NCBI RefSeq assembly: GCF_000005505.3
Contig: NC_016131.3
Location: forward strand, 56,715,355 to 56,779,354
Reading direction: 5' to 3'
DNA length: 64,000 nucleotides
Origin: Brachypodium distachyon
Taxonomy: Eukaryota; Streptophyta; Magnoliopsida; Poales; Poaceae
Below, one piece after another: positions 23,415 through 34,014 of this stretch. Numbering within the stretch: position 1 is the stretch's first letter; every line of letters starts with the position of its first letter. Below the pieces are notes generated by a model. The model searched no databases, was not told the origin of the DNA, and saw nothing but the letters and a program-made list of their open reading frames with translations. The translations under genes and the position numbers were made by a program.

Positions 23415-25071
23415 GCAGCTAGCTAGCTAGGACACTAAACGGTGGTTGATTGTGCCTGAATTTGTTGCTTGCTGTTGCACTTTAATACAAGTGGACTAAT
23501 TAAGGCGGCTAGCTAGCTTGCAAACGAGTTGATTGAGTTGTGCTGCATTCTGAATCGGGCTGTTCCTCAGCGAGCTGCTGTTTATTTGTTTACTAGTATT
23601 GGGTATTGGATATGACCTCTCAATAATTACAAACAGAATGATCAGACTTTTTCTTTTTTAAGATACTCAATTCTCTGTGTCAAACTCAAGCCAACGTTGA
23701 CATTCACAAAACAAAACATCGAACCGAACGTGTGGGGAATACCGGGTCAAAAACTAACATATATACATGATGATGCTTATTATCTTGCAGACAACTCAGC
23801 CGACTCACTGATTGGGTTTTTTAAATCAAGGAGGAACAATTTAGTTTGTGTAGAGATTCTAAGGAACAGAAAAATTATACTCCTATATGCCGATGATCAC
23901 GGAGCTGCTCACGTAGCATTATTGGTACGTGCAAAATAGTGCCAGTGCTTTCGTTGTCAAGCTGGAATTTCTGAACGAGAAGCGGTCACCGTGCTTTCAG
24001 TTGACTTGCCTTAAGGCGGTGGCTATTGAATGGTCAGGTAGCTAGCAATAGCATACATTGCAAGTTGGGGCTGCTAATTAAGCATCTCGGCTTTTGTACA
24101 GATGGATAATGTTGTTGGGGAGGTCAACTGGACCCAGTGGCGGATCCGTCCACGGCATGGCATGGTCCGGAGAGATCTGCCCAAAAACCCAATATGGCTC
24201 TGTCTCATATTAAATGACTTATGTATTTTTATATTATTTTTAGATAAGTATAATAGTGTGGCAATATGAGACGGAGGAAGTAGATAGTCCGTATAACTTA
24301 TGTCAATGCTTTAATTTTTGGATTGTTATTGTATTTTCAGAACACAAAGAAAAAGCAACATGTATCTACTAGAGTATCCAGTGAGCTTGCGTTGTATACA
24401 TAATTTTCTCTTTGAAGAACGAACTCCGCCACATCTAATTATATATGTTTCTACCTCCGTTACTGACTGGTCCCATCGATCGATAACCTCGTGAATAAGA
24501 ATTTTGAGGCCGGGGAAGAGAGAAAGAAAGCTCAAGAAAGTGTCTGACGACGACGATAAGACACTTGACCTCAAGGCCAACCTGGAGTGAGACTTCACCT
24601 TTTTTGGGGCCGGTCCAAATGTAGACTCCAAGGCTCAGTTTTCTTTCGCTTTGAGCGTTTTCTATTTGAAATCTTCTACTACTTGATCATGTCAAAACGT
24701 GTTTGGCAAATAGCTTGACTCAACTGTTCTGCAAAACGTATTTGACAGCTCGGTCTGTGTTGGTGTGTCTGTTGGTTTGTATATATGTGGATCGACCTCG
24801 GCCCTGTTTCCGTGTAACGAAAAATAGGCGTGCTTTCTGATCTCCTTAAATAAATGTTCATGTTCTTCAAAACAATATTCATGGCTATAAGACTTGTTTT
24901 CATTTTTAGCCGTAAAGTGAATATTTTTTTTGGAAATATTAAATAAATTCAAGTGGGAAAGGGAAAGTCAGAAAGAATGGAAATGAAAAAAGAAACTAAC
25001 AACAAGTGGAACTTATGTTAAGTGAAAACTTTGAAAACATTCAGTAACAATTAAATCTTAAATAAATGATT
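23415..25071. other. LecRK3 upstream region
   Basis: Intergenic DNA with no supported gene. The proximal 500 bp is likely promoter. A Stowaway-like fragment is at 24196-24281. The right edge abuts MULE-A. Confidence 0.5.
24196..24281. mobile_element. Stowaway-like MITE fragment
   Basis: The right end AATATGAGACGGAGGAAG followed by TA resembles the Stowaway terminus, and the left end begins GGCTCTGTCTCATATT. The inverted arms share about 12 bases. The left terminal bases are degraded and no clear TA duplication is seen on that side. Confidence 0.5.
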
Positions 25072-26411
25072 TAGATGAAAGGGTTTTTTTATTTCCGTGC
25101 CCTCGGTTCCTTAGTTATACTCAGTTTTGCCCAAGGCTTAAAACGTTGCTCGCTTCTACACTTCGTTCTTTGGCAAATGCTCGCAAATGTCCTCACGGCG
25201 GACATGTTAACGTTCAAGGCCTTTGACCGTTACCTCCTGACGGGTGGGACCAGGTTAAATCCTGCCGAGTGGGGCCAACCTAGCTACTGACATGTGGGGC
25301 TGAAGCAACAGGAAAATGACCCCTTTGACTGTAGAATAAATGATTAATTTGCAAGTGGGTCCACCGTCGGAAGGAAAAATCAGGCGGCTTCTGGCCACTG
25401 CCTCGCCGACACTTTGCCGTTGCCGAAGTTGCTCTCCTGCGCGACACAGGTCAGGCACGGGGTGGGGTGTCTAGCAGGTGCAAGCCGCTTCACCGTGAGG
25501 TGGCGCTGGAGTTTCTCATTGCTGAAATCTTGCTGGCCGCGGGCTCGTGCGGTCAGCGGTGGCAGAGGGCTCCGCTAGGAGGCGGGGCGATACAGAGCAC
25601 GGGAGAGGCAGGAAAGAGGGGCAAAAGAATGAGTAGGTCATCACGAATCTGACGGAGGCATTGGAAGGGGTGGAGGAGCACTGCGCGAGAACCTCAACAC
25701 CGACGGGTGGCAGGCGGAGAGGAGCAGCGACGCGGGGATGACTCGGACCACGCGAGGCTGGATGAGAATCACCGGAAGGTTTAGAGTGATTAGGTGGAGC
25801 TGAGGGAGGCGGCGGTCGAGTCCGGAGGTCGCCGGAGAAGGAGATCTACTCGGCGGCAGCAACCGGTAGGAGTTGAGGAAGAAGATGGTGACGCAACGAT
25901 GGGAGGAACCTCGGGGCGATTACTTCTGCAGGAAGGATTCTCGAGCCGATGCGGGTCTCTTGGGAAAGGTGGCGAGGCTCGTGGAGGATGCTGGCCATGA
26001 CGGCGCAAAGCAGCGGCACGCGAGCGTGTTCTGGACGGCGCGAACGCCGTTCGCGTCCCGGCCAGAATAGAGCACGAGAGGATGCGTGGCTTGCGGATAC
26101 AGCTTCGGCATGTCTACGAGGTCGGGGCGGCAAGGTTTAGCGGCCGAGTTGAGAAGCGACGGTGTCGCGATCGACGGCAGAAAGAGCGGTCAGGAAGATG
26201 AGCTGCTTTTGTTCACCGGGGGTAAGAAAGAGCCACATTTTGCCCTTTGAGCCCACTGGAATGGACAATTTTGTAGGAAGCCTGGAAATTGAACTTCCTC
26301 CAAATTGATCTCTGATAGCACAGATACAATCCGAATGGAAAGTTATGCAAGATGACGAAATTTCAAATTGTTTTGTGAAAGTTGACTTTTGTTGACCAGA
26401 CCCACTATTTG

Positions 26412-27590
26412 CCAGTTTAATGTAAATTTTGGAATTGAATCACAAAACTTTCTCAAAATGAACTCAAACTTTGCACAGTAGTCACATATGCCTATTAATG
26501 TCATTATCTCAAAGTTTGTTCATATGAATTGTTTACCTATTTTTTTAATTTCAAATTCAAACAAATCTGGGGGAACTGTTACCTCAATCACTGCTTAGAT
26601 TCACAAGTTTTGACCCAGAAGATTTTCATAGCGTTTAGTTTTCATCCTTGATGTTCTTTCCAAATTTCAGATTTTCTGGAGTTCAGGAACGATATTTCGT
26701 GCATTCTTTGAATTTCCAGCCTTTTCGGCTCATAATTCAAAATTCAATGAAACTTTGCACAAATCGATGTGGACCCAATATAACGAAGTCATGGTTTTGC
26801 CATGGAATTCCAAAAAACTTGGAATGCACTGGGTCCAAATGCATTTGAATCCTTTTTGCACCTAAACTACTATTTTTGCCTATTCTGCCAATTGGGAAAA
26901 AAATAATAGGAAATTTTATTCGGAAAAATCTGAAAACCTGCATGGGTTCTTTATCTATCAATACCTGTCGCCAAAAAAAATTTCAGAACAAAATAAATTT
27001 GTGATCACATGCATGATGTTCAAAGTACCACATGTGTCTGGGATGTTTTAGAATGTCTAAAGGAGATGTTGGAAGTTTGATATAAATTTTGGAATTGAAT
27101 CACAAAACTTTCTCCAAATGAACTCAAACTTTGCACAATAGTCACATATGCCTATTAATGTCATTATCTCAAAGCTTGTTCAAATCTGAATTGTTTACCT
27201 ATTTTTTGAATTTTAAATTCAAACAAATCTGGGGAACTGTTACCTCAACCACCACTTAGATTCACAATTTTTGTCCAAGAAGATTTTCATAGCGTTTAGT
27301 GTTCATCCTTGATGTTCTCTCCAAACTTCAGATTTTTTGGAGTTTAGGAACGATATTTCGTGCATTCTTTGAATTTCCAGCCTTTTCGGCTCATAATTCA
27401 AAATTCAATGAAACTTTACACAAATCGATGTGGAACCAATATAACAAAGTCATCGTTTTGCCTTGGCATTCCAAAACTTGGAATGCACCGGGTCCAAACG
27501 CATTTGAATCTTTTTTGCACCTAAACTACTGTTTTTGCCTATTCTGCCAATTGAAAAAAAAATTCAGAACAAAATCGATTTGTGATCGGC
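26412..27590. repeat. direct duplication of about 500-590 bp inside MULE-A
   Basis: Copy 1 (about 26412-27005) and copy 2 (about 27071-27590) align along most of their length, sharing TTTTGGAATTGAATCACAAA, CATATGCCTATTAATGTCAT and TTGAATTTCCAGCCTTTTCG. Copy 1 has an extra ~80 bp near its end. Neither copy has a sustained reading frame. Confidence 0.85.
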
Positions 27591-27653
27591 CTTACTTTAC
27601 CAACGTTGTTTCATTCAAAATACTACAACCTTATGCCGTTACCATACCCATTT

Positions 27654-27654
<1 letters not shown>

Positions 27655-27701
<47 letters not shown>
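27655..27701. repeat. (CA)n then (TA)n microsatellite
   Basis: About 18 CA repeats run directly into six TA repeats. It lies between the internal duplication of MULE-A and the minus-strand cargo frame. Confidence 0.95.
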
Positions 27702-27795
27702 CGATGGGTACGCAAGATCGATTACAAAATAGGAATAAAAATAGAGATACATAGCAACATATACATATGCAGCTAGAGATAAATAAAGGATAACA

Positions 27796-28239
27796 TTATG
27801 CAGCGCTATCGCCGTCGCTGTTGTTGAGGCCAAAGATGGCGTCGCGCTCCGCCAGGATTTCCCGGACGTTCTTCCTCCCCCGCTCCTCGAGAAGGTTGCT
27901 CCTCTCCGAGTTTAGCGTCGCGAGCTCAAACTCGTACCGCTCCCTCGCCTCTGCCGCCTCCCGGCCGCACTCGTTGGCGAAATCTTCCGCCACGGAAGCC
28001 ACCTTCGTGGCAGCCATGTGCCGCCGGTCAGCTTCCCGCACACACTGCTGGTACATGTGTAGGAGCTCGGCGTGGCGCCAATGGATCTCGCACTCGGCCT
28101 CCTCCTCGTCCTCGTCATCATCACCGTCGTCGTCGTCATCGTTGAGGGGGAGTCAGCCGTAGGACGAGCACGGGACTTCCACATCGATGCGGGCACGCTT
28201 TGGCGACGGCGAGCGGCTGCGACGAGAGGCGGCGTCCAT
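27796..28239 (-). pseudogene. coiled-coil nuclear-type protein frame in MULE-A, one premature stop
   Basis: The minus-strand frame opens at ATG 28239-28237. It encodes a basic Ser/Pro/Arg stretch with a likely nuclear signal (SPSPKRARID), then meets TGA at 28155-28153 (codon 29). It continues in the same frame with an acidic Asp/Glu run and a long helical region rich in Glu, Arg and Ala (LLEERGRKNVREILAERD), ending at 27796. Total would be 147 aa. An internal Met at 28056 leaves an intact 86-aa coiled coil. No family recognised. It is divergent with the plus-strand frame at 28494, sharing a 255-bp gap. Confidence 0.5.
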
Positions 28240-28493
28240 GCTCAATGCATGGGACAATGTCGCGGCGCACCTGCTATTGACGCCAATTCGCTCCAACTTC
28301 CCGCGTACGCCAGTTTCCCATGCATTTCAAACTGCGCCGGCGACTGCATTCAAAGCCCACGATCGCCAGAAAACCTCTCCCCTTCCCCTGTCACCATTGC
28401 TATTTAACCCGGCGCCATGGCTCTGCTTCTTCTACACAGCTCTCCACTCCACTTCTTCAACCTGCCGCCCAACGCCCCCACTGACGACAAGCA

Positions 28494-28964
28494 ATGGTGT
28501 TCGAAGGCCTCACCTTCAACTCGCCACCCCTCACTGACGAGGCGTTGTTCCCACCTAGCGTGCGTGTGGAGCGGACGCTCCAGGTGTGGGTGATGTCGCG
28601 CAGTCGGAGCTCGATGGCGCTGGCCAGGAACTTCCTCAACACCGGCTTCAGTCACCTGGAGGCCGGTGGCCCTCCAATGTACCGCGTGGAGAGGCTCCGT
28701 GAGCACGGCGTCAAAACCGCCCTCCTGGTGCACCTCACCAACAGCCATGACGCTGATTACCTCCTTGGCCACGTGTACGGGTGTAGATGCGAGTTCATCG
28801 CATTCACACTGTACAACGTGTACACCAACACTACGACCACGTTCCCCCACACCGGCGAGATGCACGGCCTCCCGTACATGGAGGAGGCGGAGGCGCCTGT
28901 GGAGGTGGCTGTCGAGGGGCCTGCGCCGCCTGTGGAGGAATCTGAAGACGAAGCTGAGGAGTGA
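28494..28964 (+). CDS. uncharacterised 156-aa protein carried by MULE-A
   Basis: An uninterrupted frame with a plausible ATG and a TATA-like CTATTTAAC about 95 bp upstream. The middle is compact and mixed in composition (LREHGVKTALLVHLTNSHDA, YVYGCRCEFIAFTLYN-like core). The last 30 residues are acidic and Glu/Pro-rich (EEAEAPVEVAVEG, ESEDEAEE). No signal peptide or membrane segment. I do not recognise the family. The balanced composition of the core makes it more convincing than the GC-driven frames nearby, but a decayed captured gene cannot be excluded. It lies in a transposon and is divergent with the coiled-coil frame, so both may derive from one captured bidirectional locus. Confidence 0.5.
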   Translation: MVFEGLTFNSPPLTDEALFPPSVRVERTLQVWVMSRSRSSMALARNFLNTGFSHLEAGGPPMYRVERLREHGVKTALLVHLTNSHDADYLLGHVYGCRCEFIAFTLYNVYTNTTTTFPHTGEMHGLPYMEEAEAPVEVAVEGPAPPVEESEDEAEE

Positions 28965-29574
28965 GCGATCGATCGGCGTTTTTTTTTCAAAATTAATGTC
29001 GTTAATGTAAGCCCTTGTTGGAATATATGAACTAGGTTCTTTCTTCGATGGCTGTGTTGTGCTGTGTCCGGGGCGTGAGCGTGCGACAGCGGCGCATCCT
29101 AGCGTCCGTCGCGCCGACCGAGAGCATCCTAGCGGCGCATCCTTGCGTCCACGTCCCAGTCCCGGTCCTTGTCCTCGTGCTCGCGCCGATCCCCACGCCG
29201 CAGCGGCCGTCGTCGCGGTGGCCAGAGTCAAGCTCGCCGAAGCCCGGCCCAGCGCACAGTCAGCAGCGCGCATTGGTCCCACCCGTCAGGCTTATACTCG
29301 GTCCCACCCATCAGTAGCTAACGGCTTGACCGAGTTGACCGTGAGGAGGAAAGGAGGAGAGTAGAAGCGAGTAGTGTTCTAAGTTCTGGGCAAAACTGAG
29401 TAGAATTAAGGAACCGAGGGAACAGAAGTAAAAAAACCCATGATGAAAAGTGAAAACTCTAATCGCTTGTGGATGTAATTTATGAAAAACCTCGTCGATA
29501 CTGTGGGAGATGGCTTGGCCCAACTACTAGAGTGTAGACATGCCGGTGGCTTTTTCCGCCAAAGGAAGCCTTAT

Positions 29575-31077
29575 GTTTTTTTTAGAGTAAAATGTATCAG
29601 ATGTCCTAATTCTTTCGTCAATGTCTCAGGTTAGCCCTAATTTTTTGAAACTGCACGTATGAGTCCCAATTGTTTCATAAGTGGTTCAACGCAGGTCCTA
29701 ATGTGGTTTGAGCATGTGTCTTCCGTCGGTGTGGCTATTTGGGTCCATATGTCGGGTGACATGCTGGACACCCTTTTGCAAACAGAACCCCGCCTCCTTG
29801 TATTTTCTCCCCTTATTTAAGCCCTTCTCCTCTGTCTCTGCTCTATCGCGCTCACCGGAACCGCGTGAGGCCGTCCACTCCCTCGATCATCTGCTCCCAC
29901 GACGCCGGTAGTAGCTAGTTAATCCATCAGTCGCCTATTATAGAACATAGTCGATTAATTAATCACTCTTCTTGGTCTCATCTTCTCCCTCAGTGCATCC
30001 CATGGTTGCTCTGCCCATCGCTGAACCCGAAGCCGTGCGCGCCGCCCATCGACGACGAGCTCGTGGACTCCGAGCTCGGCCCATGCACTTCCCCGTAGCC
30101 GCCATCACCCCGCAGCCCAGCCCACCATGGGCCCAGCCAGGAATGCAGCCGGCGGCGGCCGGGCCCCTCCGTTGCTCGGTCCTGCTCTGATCCATCGGCA
30201 CCGAGGAGCTCCGACGCGGGACGGTTCCGGGGTACGGGAGGCGTAGGCGAGGGCGCCGGTGAGCTCAGGGCGTCGATGCGTATCTTCCGCGCGTGGTGGA
30301 GAGGCGAGGACGGACTTGGGGAAGCAGATCGGGAATGGCAGCGCGACGGCAGGCTGCGGGAGATCCAGGCGGAGATGAGGAGGCTCTGCGGCGAGGTGGC
30401 GTCTGTTTCGACCGGGAGGCGGCGGCAGAGGCCTGCGACGGCGACCTTTGCGGCGGCGGCGGAGGAGCTCCGATGGACACGGGAGGAGCAGGCGAGGGCG
30501 CCGGCGAGCTCTAGGTGTCGATGCGCAGCTCCCGCGCGTGGTGGAGAAGCGAGGATGGACACGGGGCAGCAAATCGGGAGCGGCGGCGCGACGCCGGCCG
30601 TGGGGAAGAAGATCGCGGGCTTGGGTGCGTGCGATAAGCAGCATGGACTACCGACTACGTGTATGAGTACATGTTCCATGTAATTACCGAGTATGCGGCC
30701 TTCATTAGGTACAGGTCAACCGTGCCGGAGAAGGTCGTGGAGGTGTGCATCCAGTCCCTGGCCTGTGCTAGCCGCGGCCGCGAGAGGGAGAGAGAGAGGA
30801 GAGCAGAGAAAATAAATGGGGGCTCACGAGGGAAAGGAGAGAAGAAGAGAGGGGGGTTTTAAAAAAAAAAATGTCCACGTGGTTACCTGACATGTGGGTC
30901 CAAATAGCCACGTCGGCAGAAGACACGCGCTCGAGCCACTTTAGGATCTGTGATGAACCACTTATGAAACAATTAAAATTCAAACATGCAGTTTCAAAAA
31001 ATTGGGACTAACTTGAAACCTTTACGAAAGAATTAGAATTTCTGATGCATTTTTTTTTAGCAGACAAAGCCACAAAA
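29575..31077. mobile_element. MULE-B: element with ~180-bp terminal inverted repeats
   Basis: Left arm from about 29585 (AATTCTTTCGTCAATGTCTC, TTTTTTGAAACTGCA, TGTTTCATAAGTGGTTCA, then a phrase with GTGGCTATTTGG) is repeated inverted at about 30880-31062. The arms differ at roughly one base in six. A perfect 10-bp word GAAGCCTTAT flanks it (29565-29574 and 31078-31087), consistent with a Mutator-type duplication, although about 18 bases at the extreme right lack a partner on the left. The GC-rich interior includes a repeated block near 30240-30592. Confidence 0.72.
30240..30592. repeat. direct repeat in MULE-B interior
   Basis: A block with GCGAGGGCGCCGGTGAGCTC, then CGCGCGTGGTGGAGAGGCGA, at about 30246-30345 recurs at about 30492-30592 with scattered changes. 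Spacing is about 247 bp. It indicates an internal duplication in the cargo region. Confidence 0.7.
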
Positions 31078-31087
31078 GAAGCCTTAT

Positions 31088-31605
31088 ATATGTAACTAAT
31101 ATATGTAACTAGCAGTTCCGGATTCTCCTTCCCTGGCAGCACAATTGAAACGACCGACGGACCAAAGAGCCCACAGGCTATAGTCTTTTCTCTCTTACTT
31201 CTCTAAAAAAAACCTTTTCTCTCTCACAAGTATATTTTTCACACAAAGCATAGTATTAATTCTTAAGAGTCTTAATTATTTGGGTGTGGATATATCTAAG
31301 TCACTTGATTTTTAAACAAAAGGGTTAAATCTCAGTTGACGAATCGGAGCAGTGGGGTTAAAATCTGGATGTCATCTCCACTTTCTACACTCTTAACATG
31401 TTGCCTTTCGAAATCGGCCAAACAACCTTTGACTTAGTAAAAACAAGCAACTTTTCAATGGCAAATCCATAATCATATTTTTGGAAAAAAGTGTCGCACT
31501 AATTCCTCTAATAATTAAAAGTACATTTCTTAATCAAAGTAATTGCAGGGCTAAAAAGATCACTCATCAACTTACCAACATTCAGTTAACTTGACGGAGA
31601 CCAAT
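31088..31605. other. AT-rich gap between MULE-B and upstream block A
   Basis: No gene, inverted repeat or RNA was recognised here. Confidence 0.4.
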
Positions 31606-33660
31606 GAATTAATCAAATGTGATTTGTACATTTGGCTTTACACGATGAGATGAGGTGCATGCATGATGCATACATCTGGATTCCATATAGCACATCAAAT
31701 ACACGTGTGCTCCTGTACATATGTATGATGGTGCGTACGTAACGATCGTACGTAATAATGCTTGTATGCAGTGCACGGAGGCACGCATGTGCAAACTTGT
31801 TGTTGGGTAGCAAGCCTCATCTATCATATATAAATGCTGGATTTCCAAATGTGTACACGCTGCACCCACCAGACCACCAGGCCACTACCACCACGCATTG
31901 CTAGCTGCAGTAACCTGCATACTGTTCCGTTGATTCCTGCCCCGGGCAAATTTGCTCTGAGCCGCTCAAATTTGCTTTTTACTCTCTCTAAGCATTCAAA
32001 AGGACAAAAAGAACACGAAACGACTTTGCTTTACTCTGCATCCATTCGTACAAATTAACCTTTTCTTGGAGCAGTTCTCCCTTTTTTGACAGCTTTTCTT
32101 GTACTAGCAGTTAGTCAGTCAGGGTATCAGCTGGGTTCTCTTCTATTTTACTGTTGGGTTGATGGGTTCAAGCACGCTCATTTTATTTTATTTTCACTTT
32201 TGCCTTTTAGTTTTAACATGTGCTCTGCGAGATCGACAAGCTTGTGTTCAAATTTCTCGATCCGTTGCAAACAATATCAATGGAACGGCTTCGCAAAACT
32301 TGCTGCCAGCGCTGTTCGCGGAGAGGTTGTGTATGGACAATATGAGTTCAGAGGTATGGCCGCTACAATCACTCCGTCACTTTCGGTGTTTTCTTTTGGT
32401 CCCTTGTGAACGGCGCTGCATCCAAGTAACACCGTGTCCCCCATTGTACGATCTTAATTGGCTCGTCTCCAAGCTCTGTTTTTTTTAGGTTAAAGGCTGT
32501 AGGCAAAAATGCCTACAGTCATGTATTAAAATAAAAGTAATTGTACAAGTGAAAAAAAACAAACTAAAGAGAACTATCTGAAGCTAGCCAGCCAAGAGGT
32601 CAAGTTTGAGTATTTCTTTCTTTTAGCTCTATGAAAGACCAGATTCATTTCTTTTTTAAAAAGTTGCCTGCATCTGTAAAGGCTGGGAGTTCGCTGGTTG
32701 AAGATGAAGTCATTTCGAACTTTCCAAATGCTCCATGCACCCAAGATGATAATCTCCATGAAGAAAGGGACCTTGAGCTTGCGTTTGAGAATCCACATTT
32801 AAATGGACATTTGCTACTGGAGTGAAGTTGCCACATAGATATGACCAGCAAGCTTTTGTAAATGAGCAGAGAAAGAACAGGTGATCTCTTGTTTCTAACT
32901 AAGGCAAACCACATAAAACACATTAATATGATCAGAGCTGATAGCTCTGGTATTGAGGCGATTGATAAGAAGCATCCAGAAGAAGAATTTGTGTTTCAAT
33001 TGGCAGCAGGATTCTCAAAGCCATCCAAAATCAGGTGACAAATCTAGGTGATTACTTTGAGCCCTATATGACTCGGCAGGGATGAAAGAGCCTTTCTTTC
33101 AAATGTATGTCCATGTGTCTTGGTCCTCAACTTGGGCAACATTTGTCTCCAAGCTCTTCATTCCTGACGTCTCCTATTCTGAAGCTAACCTCTTGCCACT
33201 CTTTCTTGCCCTGTTTTTGCCAATGGTTGGTGTACGAGACCAAAGTGCCGAAACTCAGATGACTACTCGTGAAGCATTGAGAGAACGGAATTTATGCAAT
33301 CGATCGATGGGTGGTCGTTTATAAACTGTAAGCCATGCATGCTGTGGTTGGTGGAAACATTTATTGGTCAATATCATGAGATAGTTTCACCGTGTATAAA
33401 TGGTGACCGCTGTCTCCAGTGCTACACAAGCCCTTTTCTTATGGTTTTTTCTTTTCTTTTTGAAGCTCTGGAGTGGGCCATGCATGCATAAATACTTGTT
33501 CACCGTGAGTGCTTGTCTTAACTGGTTCATAGCTTGAGCCATACATAAACGTCGGTAAAAACTTTTGTCTTAACCAACTAATGACCCATGTCCCCTTGAC
33601 TACGTACACTATGCATTGTGGGGAGGCTGTGATATGGCGGAATTGGTTGGCTACGTACCG
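31606..33660. repeat. EPFL-upstream block, copy A
   Basis: Non-coding block sharing ordered landmarks with copies B, C and D: ATAAATGCTGGATTTCCAAA (shared with B), TCTGCGAGATCGACAAGC, GGTTGTGTATGGACAATATG, AACGTCTCCTATTC-like text, TTTTCACCGTGTATAAATGG and GCTTGTCTTAACTGGTTCAT. It contains a 667-bp LINE fragment. It ends next to a broken copy of EPFL exon 1, so the whole block is an old duplicate of the EPFL 5' region. Confidence 0.75.
32465..33157 (-). mobile_element. 5'-truncated LINE fragment with 13-bp target duplication
   Basis: GTCTCCAAGCTCT is present at 32465-32477 and 33145-33157. The T-run at the left is a minus-strand poly(A) tail. Minus-strand coding 32798-32574 reads like the extreme C-terminus of a plant LINE reverse transcriptase (GAWSIWKVRNDFIFN, then LTSWLASF), preceded by zf-RVT traces. 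Copies B, C and D lack it, which confirms insertion after the duplication of the block. Confidence 0.85.
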
Positions 33661-33680
33661 GCACCGCTAGAATCGCCGCT

Positions 33681-33866
33681 TTGCATATCCATTCAGCAGC
33701 TAGCTATAGTTCATCCATGACAAGGTTCATGTCAAATGGTCCATTTCTTGCAATGTGCAATGCAGCAGCAGTTCTCAAATTCCACCTCTGCCTCTCTTCT
33801 TCCTCATCCTACTCCTCTTGTCGCTTCCATGTAGGCCGGTGTGCCACCTTCGGATGCCAGTAATTA
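33681..33866 (+). pseudogene. broken duplicate of EPFL exon 1
   Basis: About 185 bp align with the real EPFL exon 1 and its leader (52000-52135), from ACAAGGTTCA through AAATGGTCCATTTCTTGCAA to CCACCTTCGGATGC. A 5-base insertion after the first start shifts the frame. The inner start codon is changed to ATT. A later change places a stop or a shift before the donor site. Similarity stops just past the exon 1 donor, so the cysteine-coding exons are absent. No signalling peptide can be made. Confidence 0.8.
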
Positions 33867-34014
33867 AGAGTGTGTTTGATTCAAGAGTCCGGGCGGCCTG
33901 CATGGTGCCAATTGGCCCAAATCGATTTTTGCACACCTGTTTGGTTCCGGGGCCAGCCCACCCACGAGCGAAAATCAACCAAAAAAAATGGTTCCGATGA
34001 GTCGACCATTCAAA

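Larger units (their letters stand above)
25081..29439. mobile_element. MULE-A: Mutator-like element carrying gene-like cargo, 4.36 kb
   Basis: The first ~85 bp (GGGTTTTTTTATTTCCGTGC, CCTCGGTTCCTTAGTTATAC, then CTCGCTTCTACACT) recur as an inverted copy at the right end (AAAAAAACCC). The flanks TAGATGAAA (25072-25080) and ATGATGAAA (29440-29448) match at 7 of 9 positions, as expected for an old 9-bp Mutator duplication. No mudrA-like transposase is seen. The interior is mosaic: a GC-rich left part, a tandemly duplicated AT-rich block, a (CA)n run, then a divergent pair of frames at 27796-28239 (minus) and 28494-28964 (plus). This fits a non-autonomous element that acquired gene fragments (Pack-MULE-like). 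Confidence 0.8.

Noticed and set aside
29990..30679. 229-codon minus-strand frame in MULE-B
   Set aside because: Overlaps several other long frames in all phases, as expected in GC-rich DNA with internal repeats; Pro/Ser/Arg-rich without domain.
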